Made by a program: the position numbers and the translations under genes. Of a stretch of 64,000 nucleotides of DNA, positions 8,132-16,867 are shown in pieces (positions within the stretch are counted from its first letter, which is position 1; every line of letters begins with the position of its first letter). The DNA lies in contig JAUJEA010000018.1 of NCBI GenBank assembly GCA_030442035.1, positions 1 to 64,000 of the forward strand, given 5' to 3'. This DNA is from Splendidivirga corallicola (lineage in GTDB: Bacteria > Bacteroidota > Bacteroidia > Cytophagales > Cyclobacteriaceae). Under the pieces are notes generated by a model, which had not been told where the DNA came from, searched no databases, and was given only the letters and a program-made list of their open reading frames with translations.

Positions 8132-9196
8132 ATGAATCTAGCCTTAACATATAAAATCAACAAATCAAAAGTGATACTCTTATCACTAGGGTCATTATTG
8201 CTGATCACATTCCTGGTCTCGCTAACCATCGGTGCTGTACCGATCAATTTTAAGGATGTTGTTCAAATGATACTTGGGCAAATAGGACTTCAGTCTGATG
8301 CTATATCCAGTGTTCAGCAAACAGTGCTTACCAATATCCGGTTGCCCAGGCTGGTACAAACTGTTTTAGTGGGGGGAGCTTTGGGAATAAGCGGTGCAGC
8401 TTTACAGGGATTATTCAGAAATCCTTTGGTAGAACCTAGCCTTATCGGCGTTTCCGGTGGTGCTGCGGTCTTTGTAGTGATTTACATCGTCTTTACCAAC
8501 GCCTTCCCTTCATTCATAACCAATATATCAAGTGCTTATACTGTTCCGTTCTTCGCCTTTGCAGGTGGGCTATGCGCCACGCTGTTGGTATTCAAACTAA
8601 GCAGTACGGGTGGAAGAACTAATATCGCCGTATTGATCTTGACAGGGGTTGCAATCAATGCACTTACAGCAGCTGTTATTGGATTGGCGATCTATTATGC
8701 CGATGATAACCAATTGCGGACATTTACATTCTGGACATTAGGAGACTTAGGTGGCGCTACCTGGGAAAAATTAAAGTTTGCCTCTGTAATGCTCATCACC
8801 CCTTCACTAGCGCTGGTATACTTTAACAAAAAACTTAATGCATTGGCATTGGGAGAAGCAGAAGCATTTCACCTGGGCGTAAATGTGGAGCAAACCAAAT
8901 ACAGTATCATTCTGCTTAGCGCTTTAGCCGTTGGAACCGCTGTATCCATCTCGGGAATGATCGGTTTTGTTGGTCTTATCATTCCACATATGATAAGGTT
9001 GTTGTTTGGTCCTAATCATGATTGGCTATTACCAGGATCAATCTTAGGAGGTGCCGTATTACTACTGGTTTCGGATATTATTGCCAGGACCATTGTGGTT
9101 CCTTCGGAATTACCAATAGGCATCGTAACAGCCCTTTTAGGTGCACCCTTCTTTATTTGGTTATTACTTTCTGCCAAGCATAAAAGGATGATATAA
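8132..9196 (+). CDS. hmuU: Hemin ABC transporter permease (FecCD family)
   Basis: A 354-residue inner-membrane permease with about ten hydrophobic segments. FecCD/BtuC family signatures are present: RLPRLVQTVLVGGALGISGA and LQGLFRNPLVEPSLIGVSGGA in the N-terminal third, and SGMIGFVGLIIPHMIRL in the cytoplasmic coupling region. The length is normal for the family. It forms a homodimer with HmuV in known systems. The stop is 1 bp before the HmuV start codon, indicating translational coupling. Confidence 0.95.
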   Translation: MNLALTYKINKSKVILLSLGSLLLITFLVSLTIGAVPINFKDVVQMILGQIGLQSDAISSVQQTVLTNIRLPRLVQTVLVGGALGISGAALQGLFRNPLVEPSLIGVSGGAAVFVVIYIVFTNAFPSFITNISSAYTVPFFAFAGGLCATLLVFKLSSTGGRTNIAVLILTGVAINALTAAVIGLAIYYADDNQLRTFTFWTLGDLGGATWEKLKFASVMLITPSLALVYFNKKLNALALGEAEAFHLGVNVEQTKYSIILLSALAVGTAVSISGMIGFVGLIIPHMIRLLFGPNHDWLLPGSILGGAVLLLVSDIIARTIVVPSELPIGIVTALLGAPFFIWLLLSAKHKRMI

Positions 9197-9197
9197 C

Positions 9198-10040
9198 ATG
9201 TACATCGCCAAAGATATATCTTATAAAATAGGCGGAAAGGCCATACTGGAAAACATCAGTATCACCATACCTCCCGGTTCTCTTACCGCCATTGTAGGGC
9301 CTAATGGTGCAGGAAAAACCACTCTCCTAAAAATTCTCACAGGAGAATATTCAACAAAAAACCAAAACATCTTCATCAATCAGGTACCCATACAAAAACT
9401 TGGAACCGAGGCACTATCCAAGATCAGGGCAGTAGTTCCTCAAAGTGCTCATGTGAATTTCCCATTCACTGTAGAGGAAATCGTAGCCCTTGGAAGATAT
9501 CCGCATAAAAAACTAAAAGCCACCAATGCTGAAATAATTGACAGCGTGATGCATATCACTGAAATAGCTGCTTTAAAAGACAGGATCTATATGACACTTT
9601 CCGGCGGTGAGAAACAAAGAGTGCAACTGGCTCGTGCGCTCGCACAGATATGGGAGCGATCCACCGACCCCTCCTATCTTTTCCTGGACGAACCAACAGC
9701 TAACCTGGATATAGCACAACAACACCAGATCTTCGAGCACACAAAAAGAATGTGTGGCTCGAATGTGGGCATACTCATGATCATCCATGACCTTAACCTT
9801 GCAGCACAGTATGCGGATCACCTGATTTACCTGAAGCAAGGGAGCATTGTGGCACAAGGTCCGGCTGAGTTCATGATCAAAAAGCATTGGATAGAAGAAA
9901 CATTCTCCTATCCGGTGGATCTTGTCCCGGATCGGTCATCGGGACGGTCCTATATTATTCCAAGAGCAAAATTTGAAAATAACACTGAAACCAATCTAGA
10001 AACCTTAATTCCTATTGAAAATGGAAAATTTGACAATTGA
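9198..10040 (+). CDS. hmuV: Hemin ABC transporter ATP-binding protein
   Basis: A 280-residue ATPase: Walker A GPNGAGKTT at 34-42, Q-loop PQ near 81, signature LSGGEKQRVQ from 134 and Walker B FLDEP at 162-166. The SGGE-QRVQLARALAQ form is characteristic of heme ABC ATPases. It partners HmuU at the inner membrane. Its 3' end overlaps the hmuS reading frame by about 20 bp, so the four hmu genes form one operon. Confidence 0.95.
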   Translation: MYIAKDISYKIGGKAILENISITIPPGSLTAIVGPNGAGKTTLLKILTGEYSTKNQNIFINQVPIQKLGTEALSKIRAVVPQSAHVNFPFTVEEIVALGRYPHKKLKATNAEIIDSVMHITEIAALKDRIYMTLSGGEKQRVQLARALAQIWERSTDPSYLFLDEPTANLDIAQQHQIFEHTKRMCGSNVGILMIIHDLNLAAQYADHLIYLKQGSIVAQGPAEFMIKKHWIEETFSYPVDLVPDRSSGRSYIIPRAKFENNTETNLETLIPIENGKFDN

Positions 10041-11091
10041 AAATACAACCAAAAGGTCCGAAAATTTGAAACAAGCCTGGAATGGAATCAAAAAGGCTAA
10101 ACCGCATATTCGTATCCGGGAAGCAGCTAACGCGCTGGATTGTTCGGAAGCAGAGCTAGTAGCAACCACTGTTGGCGAAACAGCTATCAGGCTGGAAGGT
10201 GATTGGCAAAAGCTGATGAAGCGTCTACCAACATTAGGATATGTGATGTCATTGACCCGTAATGAAAGTTGTGTACTGGAACATAAAGGTGAATTTGAAA
10301 AGGTGAATACTTTTGGCAAGGAAGACCATGCGATGGCAACGGTGATCGGTTCAATAGAAACAAGGGTATTTTTCAAAGCATGGCACGTCGGTTTTGCAAT
10401 CAAACAGGAAACACCGAGAGGTTTAATGCAAAGTATTCAAATATTTGATCAATCCGGAACGGCCGTCACCAAAATATTTCTACAACCCAAAAGCGATCAG
10501 GAGGCATTTGATCAACTGGTATTGGACTTTAAATCTGAAAATCAATCCCAGGAGCAATTAGTCACCTTTCCGGAATCAATTTTTTATAGAACAATAGGAC
10601 AAGTTGACAAAGAGGGTTTGCTCAGTGAATGGCGTACTTTGAAGGACACGCACGATTTCTTTGGAATGCTTCGAAGATACGAGGTCAATAGACGAGATGC
10701 GCTGGAGTTGGCAAAAGGTGAATTTACTTATCAGGTTGCAAAAGCCAGTGTCCAGACGATACTGGAACAAGCTTCCGGCGAAAAATTACCCATTATGATC
10801 TTTGTAGGCAACAAAGGGAATATACAGATCCATCAATCAACAGTAAACAAGATAAAAGTTATGGATCATTGGCTCAACGTACTGGACCCTGAATTTAATA
10901 TGCATCTCAGGGAGGATCATATTGATACTGCCTGGGTAGTGGAAAAACCTACTGAAGACGGTCCTGTTACTTCGCTGGAACTATTTGATAAGGATAAAAA
11001 TCAAATAGCAAGTTTCTTTGGATTAAGAAAACCGGGCCAAACTGAGTTAACAACCTGGAGAGCACTATTGGAGAAATTACCAAAGCTTTAA
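10021..11091 (+). CDS. hmuS: Hemin-degrading factor HmuS/ChuS family
   Basis: A cytoplasmic protein of 356 residues with two tandem heme-utilisation domains (about 35-170 and 195-350). Both begin with a helical segment and contain the conserved pattern ending in EL-FD-(Q/K)-G/N. HmuS/ChuS/HemS proteins bind heme delivered by HmuTUV and release iron by oxidative or anaerobic ring opening, or traffic heme. The start is taken at the ATG at 10021; an in-frame TTG at 10015 would add two residues. A 12-bp-stem hairpin follows the stop. Confidence 0.92.
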   Translation: MENLTIENTTKRSENLKQAWNGIKKAKPHIRIREAANALDCSEAELVATTVGETAIRLEGDWQKLMKRLPTLGYVMSLTRNESCVLEHKGEFEKVNTFGKEDHAMATVIGSIETRVFFKAWHVGFAIKQETPRGLMQSIQIFDQSGTAVTKIFLQPKSDQEAFDQLVLDFKSENQSQEQLVTFPESIFYRTIGQVDKEGLLSEWRTLKDTHDFFGMLRRYEVNRRDALELAKGEFTYQVAKASVQTILEQASGEKLPIMIFVGNKGNIQIHQSTVNKIKVMDHWLNVLDPEFNMHLREDHIDTAWVVEKPTEDGPVTSLELFDKDKNQIASFFGLRKPGQTELTTWRALLEKLPKL

Positions 11092-11107
11092 ATCTGTCAG
11101 ACAACTA

Positions 11108-11144
11108 TATGGCATTCCTTGAAAATTAGAATAGGAATGCCATA
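11108..11144 (+). terminator. Perfect 12-bp stem-loop downstream of hmuS
   Basis: TATGGCATTCCT at 11108-11119 pairs with AGGAATGCCATA at 11133-11144 around a 13-nt loop. No T run follows, so it may be an mRNA-stabilising or processing hairpin rather than a true terminator. Its ATGGCATT core is the same as the terminal repeats of the elements at 11181 and 13678. Confidence 0.55.
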
Positions 11145-11174
11145 AGTTACCCCTAACACATTATTATATAAAAA

Positions 11175-11235
11175 TTAGTGTGCCATTAAGATAAGCCTTC
11201 AGGCATCAGGTCTTAGGTAATTTTTGGCACACTAA
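11175..11235. repeat. Inverted repeat TTAGTGTGCCA / TGGCACACTAA
   Basis: Perfect 11-bp arms (11175-11185 and 11225-11235) enclose the left half of the 130-bp repeat copy A. Copy B at 13678 lacks this outer pair, so it is specific to this copy. Confidence 0.75.
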
Positions 11236-11310
11236 AAAACATTGTTTAAGCTGAAATCTGATACCTGATGCCTAAAAGCTTTTAAAATGTTTTCCTAACC
11301 AAATGGCATT
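11181..11310 (+). repeat. Intergenic repeat element, copy A (plus orientation)
   Basis: A 130-bp element bounded by TGCCATT and AATGGCA. It contains TAAGCCTTCAGGCATC and GCTGAAATCTGATACCTGA, both shared with the inverted copy B at 13678-13816, along with AAAGCTTTTA. No coding capacity. It ends 4 bp before the receptor start codon at 11314. It looks like a REP/MITE-type non-autonomous element; no mobilising gene is present in the window. Confidence 0.75.
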
Positions 11311-11313
11311 GAT

Positions 11314-13632
11314 ATGAAAATAATAATAAGCCTCGCGCTATTTCTATTGGCATTAGCATGTAGTGCTCAAGAGACCTGGAGATTCTTAGATGCTAAATCA
11401 GGGCATGACATCGAAGGGGTCTATGTACAATTGCAATCGTTGCAGAGACAAACGATAGAAACGTTAGTCTCTGATAGTAAGGGAAAAGTCAAGTTTTCTA
11501 ATATTAACTACCCCCTGGTAGTTCAAATTCAACACTTAAGTTATCGGCCCATCATTGATACGTTAACGAATCCTGCTACAGAAATCAGAACTTTTCAACT
11601 AATACCATCCATAAAAAAATTGGATGACGTAGTGGTCACCGGCCAATACGGTGAGCGTGGAATTGATGAGTCCATATATACTGTTCGTTCAATCAATCAG
11701 GAGAAAATCCAGGCTCAGGGAGCCGTTGATTTGGCTGATCTGTTAAGCAATAATTTGAATATTCGCATTGAACCGGATAAGGAGGATGGATCCACCGGGA
11801 TCAGTATGTTGGGCCTAGATAAAAAATATGTGAAAGTACTGATTGATGGTGTCCCATTGGTAGGTGTTGATGGTAACGGCAATAATGCGGATTTAAGTCA
11901 GATCAATCTAAACAACATTGAACGCGTTGAAATTGTCGAAGGTCCCATGGCGGTTACTTATGGTGCCAACGCATTGGCCGGTGTAGTCAATTTGATCACC
12001 AAGAAACCCTCTGAAAAATTCCAATTGGACTTGTCCTTACAAGAAGAAACTGTGGGAAGAGAATATGGTTTAAAAGAAGGAAAACATATCCAAACCATCG
12101 GTATTGGACACCGTGTACTGGACGATTTGTCTGTTCAATTAGATTTTCGCAGGAATGATTTCAAAGGTTATAAAGGTGAGTACCTTCAGGGATGGGGACT
12201 ACACGGATTAGAAAGCGCCTCAAAAAGGGGGTTTGAGTGGCATCCCAAGTTACAATATTCCGGAAGTGGCCTGGTCAGGTATAATCCTGGGAAGATCAGT
12301 ATGTATTATCGATATGATTTTTATATTAACCAGCTCGATCGCTTAGGCAATTTCGTTTATTCAAATGTTCATGAAGCTACCGGTTTGCCAAGACCTTATG
12401 CCTTTGATGAACGATTCAAAACTGAGCGCCACATCCATAATTACCAAATTCAGGGGGACATTCCAAATCTATTCCATTTCAGTAGTTCCATGGCTTATTC
12501 AAATAGTCATAGGGATGAAAAAGCATTCAGGAAAAATCTTGAAAATGATACCGAGGATGTTCCATTTGAATCATCGGATAGCTTCTTCAAAACTTTCCAG
12601 TGGCGGGGAGATTTCAATCAATTCACTTCATCAGATAAAATAGATTTCGAAGTAGGGTATGATATTAACCGGAGTGAAATGCAGAAAAGCTTTGTGGAGG
12701 GTGGAGCCAAACAAATGACTGATGTAGGTCTCTATGGATCCCTTGAGTTCAAACCAACCCAGGAACTTGCCATAAGGCCGGGCTTTAGAACATCATTTAA
12801 TAACTTGTATGATCCTCCGATTATCCCTTCTTTAAATATTAAATATGAACCCTCTCAGCACATCGATTTTCGACTAGGTGGTGGACGTGGTTATCGCGCT
12901 CCCAATTTGATCGAGCTTTATGACACGATACCTCATGCAGGCATTGAAATCACAGGAAATCCTAATTTAAGACCGGAGGATGGCTATCATGTTTCGTTTG
13001 CTGTTGCACATCAATATCGAAAGGGAGAAAAATTATTCATCGAATCAAGCTTCAGCCTTTTCTATACCAAGGTCAATGATCAGATTATCATGGGACAGGT
13101 AAGTGCCGTTCCGTTGAAGTTTTTATACATCAATGTTAATGAATTTGAAGCCAAAGGCCTTTCATTCAATACCAGGGTCAATACACATCGTGTCACGTTT
13201 AGTGCCGGTTTGTCCTACATAGGCAGGCTCAATACCTTATTCGGTATTGATGAGCAGGCAAGTGAATTCCTTTATTATCCCGAAATTGTCTCCAGCCTGA
13301 TGTATCGTATTCCACATCATCAATTGGATATCGGCTTATTCTATAAATACTATGGCAAGTTTGAAAGATACCTGATCACCACCAATGAGCATGATGAAGA
13401 TGTGTGGAGGAAAGGAAAGACGGATCCTTTTAATTGGTTAGACCTCACGGTTGCCAAGAATTTTCTTAAGAATAGCTTTAAGATAACTGCTGGTGTAAAA
13501 AACATACTTGATATTAATGATGTGGCGTCTTCCGCAACAACCGGCGGAGCACATACTGCAGCGTCTCCAACAGTTGCCAGAAGCTATGGGAGAACCTACT
13601 TTCTAAGATTAAATTATGTATTCAATAGGTAA
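11314..13632 (+). CDS. TonB-dependent receptor, probable heme/hemoprotein receptor (HmuR-like)
   Basis: A 772-residue outer-membrane receptor. A signal peptide (about 1-19) is followed by a carboxypeptidase-regulatory-like domain (about 20-105). The plug (about 120-225) contains VKVLIDGVPLVGVDGN and IERVEIVEGPMAVTYGANAL. The barrel runs to the C-terminal YFLRLNYVFNR. Position between hmuTUVS and an HmuY-type lipoprotein supports a heme-receptor role, as in HmuY-HmuR systems. The gene is flanked on both sides by inverted copies of a ~130-bp repeat (11181-11310 and 13678-13816), which is unusual. No separate promoter was recognised. Confidence 0.9.
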   Translation: MKIIISLALFLLALACSAQETWRFLDAKSGHDIEGVYVQLQSLQRQTIETLVSDSKGKVKFSNINYPLVVQIQHLSYRPIIDTLTNPATEIRTFQLIPSIKKLDDVVVTGQYGERGIDESIYTVRSINQEKIQAQGAVDLADLLSNNLNIRIEPDKEDGSTGISMLGLDKKYVKVLIDGVPLVGVDGNGNNADLSQINLNNIERVEIVEGPMAVTYGANALAGVVNLITKKPSEKFQLDLSLQEETVGREYGLKEGKHIQTIGIGHRVLDDLSVQLDFRRNDFKGYKGEYLQGWGLHGLESASKRGFEWHPKLQYSGSGLVRYNPGKISMYYRYDFYINQLDRLGNFVYSNVHEATGLPRPYAFDERFKTERHIHNYQIQGDIPNLFHFSSSMAYSNSHRDEKAFRKNLENDTEDVPFESSDSFFKTFQWRGDFNQFTSSDKIDFEVGYDINRSEMQKSFVEGGAKQMTDVGLYGSLEFKPTQELAIRPGFRTSFNNLYDPPIIPSLNIKYEPSQHIDFRLGGGRGYRAPNLIELYDTIPHAGIEITGNPNLRPEDGYHVSFAVAHQYRKGEKLFIESSFSLFYTKVNDQIIMGQVSAVPLKFLYINVNEFEAKGLSFNTRVNTHRVTFSAGLSYIGRLNTLFGIDEQASEFLYYPEIVSSLMYRIPHHQLDIGLFYKYYGKFERYLITTNEHDEDVWRKGKTDPFNWLDLTVAKNFLKNSFKITAGVKNILDINDVASSATTGGAHTAASPTVARSYGRTYFLRLNYVFNR

Positions 13633-13677
13633 CATTTAAAATACTCATTATATGACATTTAAGATGTATTATAATTC

Positions 13678-13816
13678 AATGCCATTTTTTAAGGGAATAT
13701 GATAAAAGCTTTCAGGTGTCAGGTATCAGATTTCAGCCTAAATGATGTTTTCTAGCATGCAGGAAATTTATCTGACACCTTAGACCCGATGCCTGAAGGC
13801 TTATCTTAATGGCATT
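13678..13816 (-). repeat. Intergenic repeat element, copy B (inverted)
   Basis: A 139-bp element with perfect 9-bp terminal inverted repeats AATGCCATT (13678-13686) and AATGGCATT (13808-13816). Its reverse complement aligns with copy A over most of its length, including 27 identical bases at one end and 19 in the middle. Together they bracket exactly one gene, the receptor at 11314. Confidence 0.8.
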
Positions 13817-13844
13817 AGTACATATATATAAACAAAACGATCAA

Positions 13845-13908
13845 AACTTTAAAACTCTAACACTTTAACACCTTAATACTTTAATATTTAATCACTTTAA
13901 TACTTTAA
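13845..13908 (+). repeat. Eight tandem 8-bp units upstream of hmuY
   Basis: Consecutive units AACTTTAA, AACTCTAA, CACTTTAA, CACCTTAA, TACTTTAA, TATTTAAT, CACTTTAA and TACTTTAA fill 13845-13908, two bases before the ATG at 13911. The leader is thus a 64-bp G-free octamer array. Related, more diverged octamers precede the imelysin gene at 1899. Confidence 0.85.
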
Positions 13909-13910
13909 TT

Positions 13911-15365
13911 ATGAAACTCAAGTACAATCTATATTTATTAATATCTATTCTCGCACTTGTCAGTTGTAAGGATGATGAAGACCCACTTCCCGATCTGGTT
14001 GGGGCTTTCGAAAAAAGCGAATACAACCTGGGCTTAGGGGAATCCAATGTTGATCTCGTAGTGAGTCTTACAAGAGCTACTAATGCTCCGACTCCCGTTA
14101 CCATTAATGTTGTTGAAGAAGGAAATGCTGCCTACGGTACCGATCAGGACTACACAACAGATCCACCGGTGGAAAATGGACAAATTGTTACCACGCTTGC
14201 GGCCGGTGTTGATCGACTGGTGATTAAGCTAACTAAACAGAAGGAACCACTATTCGGAGAACAAAAGTCAATCGTATTTAAATTAATCAGTATAGACGAT
14301 CCGTTAGGGCAAATATCGGGTAATGCCGATAGTAAAGTAGTTTTTGCCGAAAATCCGGTCTCGGGAGGCTCCCAGCTATCCATTAATGTTGGCGGTGCTG
14401 CGCAAACAAATCAGGTGTTTGTTGATCTCAGTAAGCAAAAGACACATGATATAGCAAGGAACTCCTGGGATCTAGGATTTTACTCAGGAAGCGATGATTT
14501 CAGAGTGGTCCTTAACTATGGCAACTGGGCCAGCATTACGAAATTGGATAAAACGGATCTGGCTGCTGTGACCAGTAATGATACAGTCGGTTTAAGCAGT
14601 CAGATTATCGTCGGATCTTTCTTCCCAAGTGGCGATGCATTTATTGATTCACCTGATGGAGATTTGTCTAAAACAGCCATTGGTGATATTGCTAATTCTG
14701 AAGCAGAGGGCAAAGTCTATATTATTGACCGGGGCTATGATAGCACCAGACCACCGGAAGCTCCCAGAGGCTGGATGAAAATAAAAATATTCAAATCCGG
14801 AAGCAGCTATAAAATCCAATACGCGGAAATCTCTTCAACTACCATTAAGGAAGCCGAAATTGCCAAAAAAGGTGATTACAACTTTACTTTCTTCAATCTT
14901 GGTGATGATTCCGAAAAAGATGTCGAACCGGAGAAATCAAATTGGGACCTTGTTTTCACTCCTTTTCCAAATGTACTCAACTTTGGAGGTCCGATTACCT
15001 ACCCGTTTACAAACTTTGTATTAACCAACCGAATAGGTGGAGCGGAAATTTACCCGGTTGATCGCAGAAAACGTGATCAGGATGGAAACCCAGTGGAAGA
15101 TGAAAATGGAAACCCTGTCATTGATGATTCCATTGCGGATTACGATGCTTTCGCTCAATCCGACATCGATAATGGTGAATTTAGTGTCGATAGAAATGTC
15201 ATTGGCAGTTCATGGAGGTCGGTGTTCCCTCCGGCACATCACTTTGATTTTATGTACTACATTATAAAAGATCCCGATGGGAATATTTATAAGTTGAAAT
15301 TCACTGCTTTTGTTAATGAAAGCTCTGAAACAGGACATCCTAAAATTGAATACGAACTTTTATAA
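13911..15365 (+). CDS. hmuY: HmuY-family heme-binding lipoprotein with extra N-terminal domain
   Basis: A 484-residue lipoprotein. The signal peptide ends in L-V-S-C, and CKDDEDP follows, a very good match to the K-plus-two-acidic surface-lipoprotein export signal of Bacteroidota. Residues about 25-130 resemble a Calx-beta-like adhesion domain. The HmuY region follows (about 150-484): NVGG-type start, DIARNSWDLGFYSG, FRVVLNYGNWA, and a second SNWDLVFTPFPN block. HmuY proteins bind heme outside the cell and hand it to the HmuR receptor. It sits directly after a TonB receptor. It is longer than the classical ~215-residue HmuY because of the N-terminal domain and C-terminal insertions. Identification rests on motif memory and context. 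Confidence 0.85.
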   Translation: MKLKYNLYLLISILALVSCKDDEDPLPDLVGAFEKSEYNLGLGESNVDLVVSLTRATNAPTPVTINVVEEGNAAYGTDQDYTTDPPVENGQIVTTLAAGVDRLVIKLTKQKEPLFGEQKSIVFKLISIDDPLGQISGNADSKVVFAENPVSGGSQLSINVGGAAQTNQVFVDLSKQKTHDIARNSWDLGFYSGSDDFRVVLNYGNWASITKLDKTDLAAVTSNDTVGLSSQIIVGSFFPSGDAFIDSPDGDLSKTAIGDIANSEAEGKVYIIDRGYDSTRPPEAPRGWMKIKIFKSGSSYKIQYAEISSTTIKEAEIAKKGDYNFTFFNLGDDSEKDVEPEKSNWDLVFTPFPNVLNFGGPITYPFTNFVLTNRIGGAEIYPVDRRKRDQDGNPVEDENGNPVIDDSIADYDAFAQSDIDNGEFSVDRNVIGSSWRSVFPPAHHFDFMYYIIKDPDGNIYKLKFTAFVNESSETGHPKIEYELL

Positions 15366-15371
15366 CTAGCT

Positions 15372-15439
15372 ATTAGGTTTAAGGTATCAGGTTTCAGGTT
15401 TAACAACTTTCTTTCCTGGACCTGAACCTTATACCTAGG
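15372..15439. repeat. Imperfect palindromic 7-mer repeat element
   Basis: The left arm AGGTTTAAGGTATCAGG and the right arm CCTGAACCTTATACCTAGG can pair into a long imperfect hairpin around a central AACTTTCTTT. The motif GGTATCAGGTTTCAGG relates it to copies A and B and to 23696-23732. The hairpin follows the hmuY stop by 7 bp and may act as its transcript end. Confidence 0.65.
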
Positions 15440-15499
15440 TTGGGAGTCCTCATAATCCTATTACTAATTATTCATTACACATTATTAATTGAATTAACA

Positions 15500-15829
15500 A
15501 TGACTTCGAAATGTACTCATCAAATCCTGTCGGAAAGCTGCAATGGTTCCGTTACCCGATGTGCCAAGTGTCAGGAAATACAATTAGTTTATAACAATGT
15601 TGTTACAAAGTTTAACTACGATGAGTTCTTATTCTTTGAATCCTCTATTAGTTCCATCGATCCAAAATCTTTTATAGGCACTTTTTTTAAGAATAAAAAC
15701 ATACTCATACAATCCGGTATCTCCAATGTGGTCTTTGCCTTTGATGAAAGTGAGTTGTCAGAATTAAAATTATTATTGCATGACGCAGTGATTTTGCTGG
15801 AAACATTTCAAATTCTGTCAAAAAGTTAA
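15500..15829 (+). CDS. Small CxxC protein, DUF6686-like
   Basis: A cytoplasmic protein of 109 residues from the ATG at 15500. It begins MTSKCTHQILSESCNGSVTRC with CAKCQE following. Four cysteines at about residues 5, 14, 21 and 24 are suggestive of a small metal site, and an amphipathic helical C-terminus follows. It resembles the small Bacteroidota family DUF6686 as I remember it; the assignment is tentative and no function is known. Location after hmuY suggests a link to heme handling. Confidence 0.65.
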   Translation: MTSKCTHQILSESCNGSVTRCAKCQEIQLVYNNVVTKFNYDEFLFFESSISSIDPKSFIGTFFKNKNILIQSGISNVVFAFDESELSELKLLLHDAVILLETFQILSKS

Positions 15830-16017
15830 ATCAAGATTTCTCAATAGTTCATTTTTATACTTCTGCCAAACAAAGTAGATGATCTTCTTTTTATAAATAC
15901 CTCTTGGAAAACTTCATAAAACCCTAGGAGGTATGCCGATTACTCAATTTATTTACATAATCATTTAGAAGGGTAATCATAATAGAAAGAGCAATAGGTT
16001 TTAAAAATAGTCGGCAG

Positions 16018-16536
16018 ATGGTAAAAAGATTTTTGGCATTATTATTTTCTCTGGCACTCATTACATCAGGTTGTCAGCAAAAAAACCCTGATGGTGCTAA
16101 TTACAGTTCTGTAAGGACAAGCATCGTAAGCAAAATTAAATTACAGGATCTCGACGGGAACCATGTTGATCTGGAAAAATTTAAAGGCAAAACAGTCTTT
16201 TTGAATTTTTGGGCCACCTGGTGCAAACCTTGCATTCAGGAAATGCCTTCCATTGATAAAGCCTATCAACAACTGAAAGATGATAATTTTGTTTTTATTG
16301 CCGCCTCAAATGAAAGTATTGAAAAAATCAAAGGTTTTAAAGATAAACAGCCCTTTTCAATGGAATTCATGAAACTTGTTAGTGGATTTGAAACATTAGA
16401 TATTTATTCGATACCTACCACTTATGTGATCAATTCCGATGGTGCTTTGGTAATGAATGAGGTAGGTGCAAGAAATTGGAATGAAGAAAATATTATTAAC
16501 AAACTATTGAAACTTTCAAAACAAAAGCTTCCATAA
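16018..16536 (+). CDS. TlpA-like thioredoxin lipoprotein
   Basis: A 172-residue envelope thiol-disulfide oxidoreductase. It has an N-terminal lipoprotein signal (Cys19 in T-S-G-C) and a thioredoxin fold with the catalytic WCKPC at 68-72 preceded by FLNFWAT. The cis-proline loop SIPTTYVI is at about 139-146. TlpA/ResA-type proteins reduce cysteines in the periplasm, often for cytochrome c or heme-protein maturation. It lies 189 bp after the small CxxC gene and ends the heme part of the island. An imperfect ATACCTC...GAGGTAT inverted repeat is present in the upstream gap (15894-15934). Confidence 0.9.
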   Translation: MVKRFLALLFSLALITSGCQQKNPDGANYSSVRTSIVSKIKLQDLDGNHVDLEKFKGKTVFLNFWATWCKPCIQEMPSIDKAYQQLKDDNFVFIAASNESIEKIKGFKDKQPFSMEFMKLVSGFETLDIYSIPTTYVINSDGALVMNEVGARNWNEENIINKLLKLSKQKLP

Positions 16537-16867
16537 TGAATTTGCTGAGCCTAAAGAGATGATTTTGTTGTGATGATATTTGAGTAGATGCAATTAAAAA
16601 ATTGAATTCTGCTTTTCTGCTTTGTAAAAATGGCCGGCTTTTGCCTATATCCTCCCTCCTCTTGCTATTCCGATAGATTTACTTTAGCCCAACAATCCGA
16701 TTATCTTTTGTTCTTTGTCTAAAATCTAAATTCTAATTTTAAAATCTTGTCCAAATAAGGCAATCAGCCTTTCTAACAATATCAAATGATACTTTTTTAG
16801 GACCGACTACCTAATGTTAGTGAAGCCGCACTAATTATAGTGATATAAAATTACTCTAAAATAGCGA
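16537..16867. other. Intergenic region upstream of the siderophore receptor unit
   Basis: No gene seen. It holds a short degenerate 7-mer run TCTAAAA TCTAAAT TCTAATT TTAAAAT at 16718-16745 and then AT-rich DNA leading into promoter module 3. Confidence 0.55.

Noticed and set aside
11181-11310. Insertion sequence
   Set aside because: No transposase frame in either copy; at 130-139 bp they fit non-autonomous elements only.
13845-13908. Octamer array read as a CRISPR array
   Set aside because: Units are 8 bp with no spacers, unlike the ~30-bp repeats and spacers of CRISPR.
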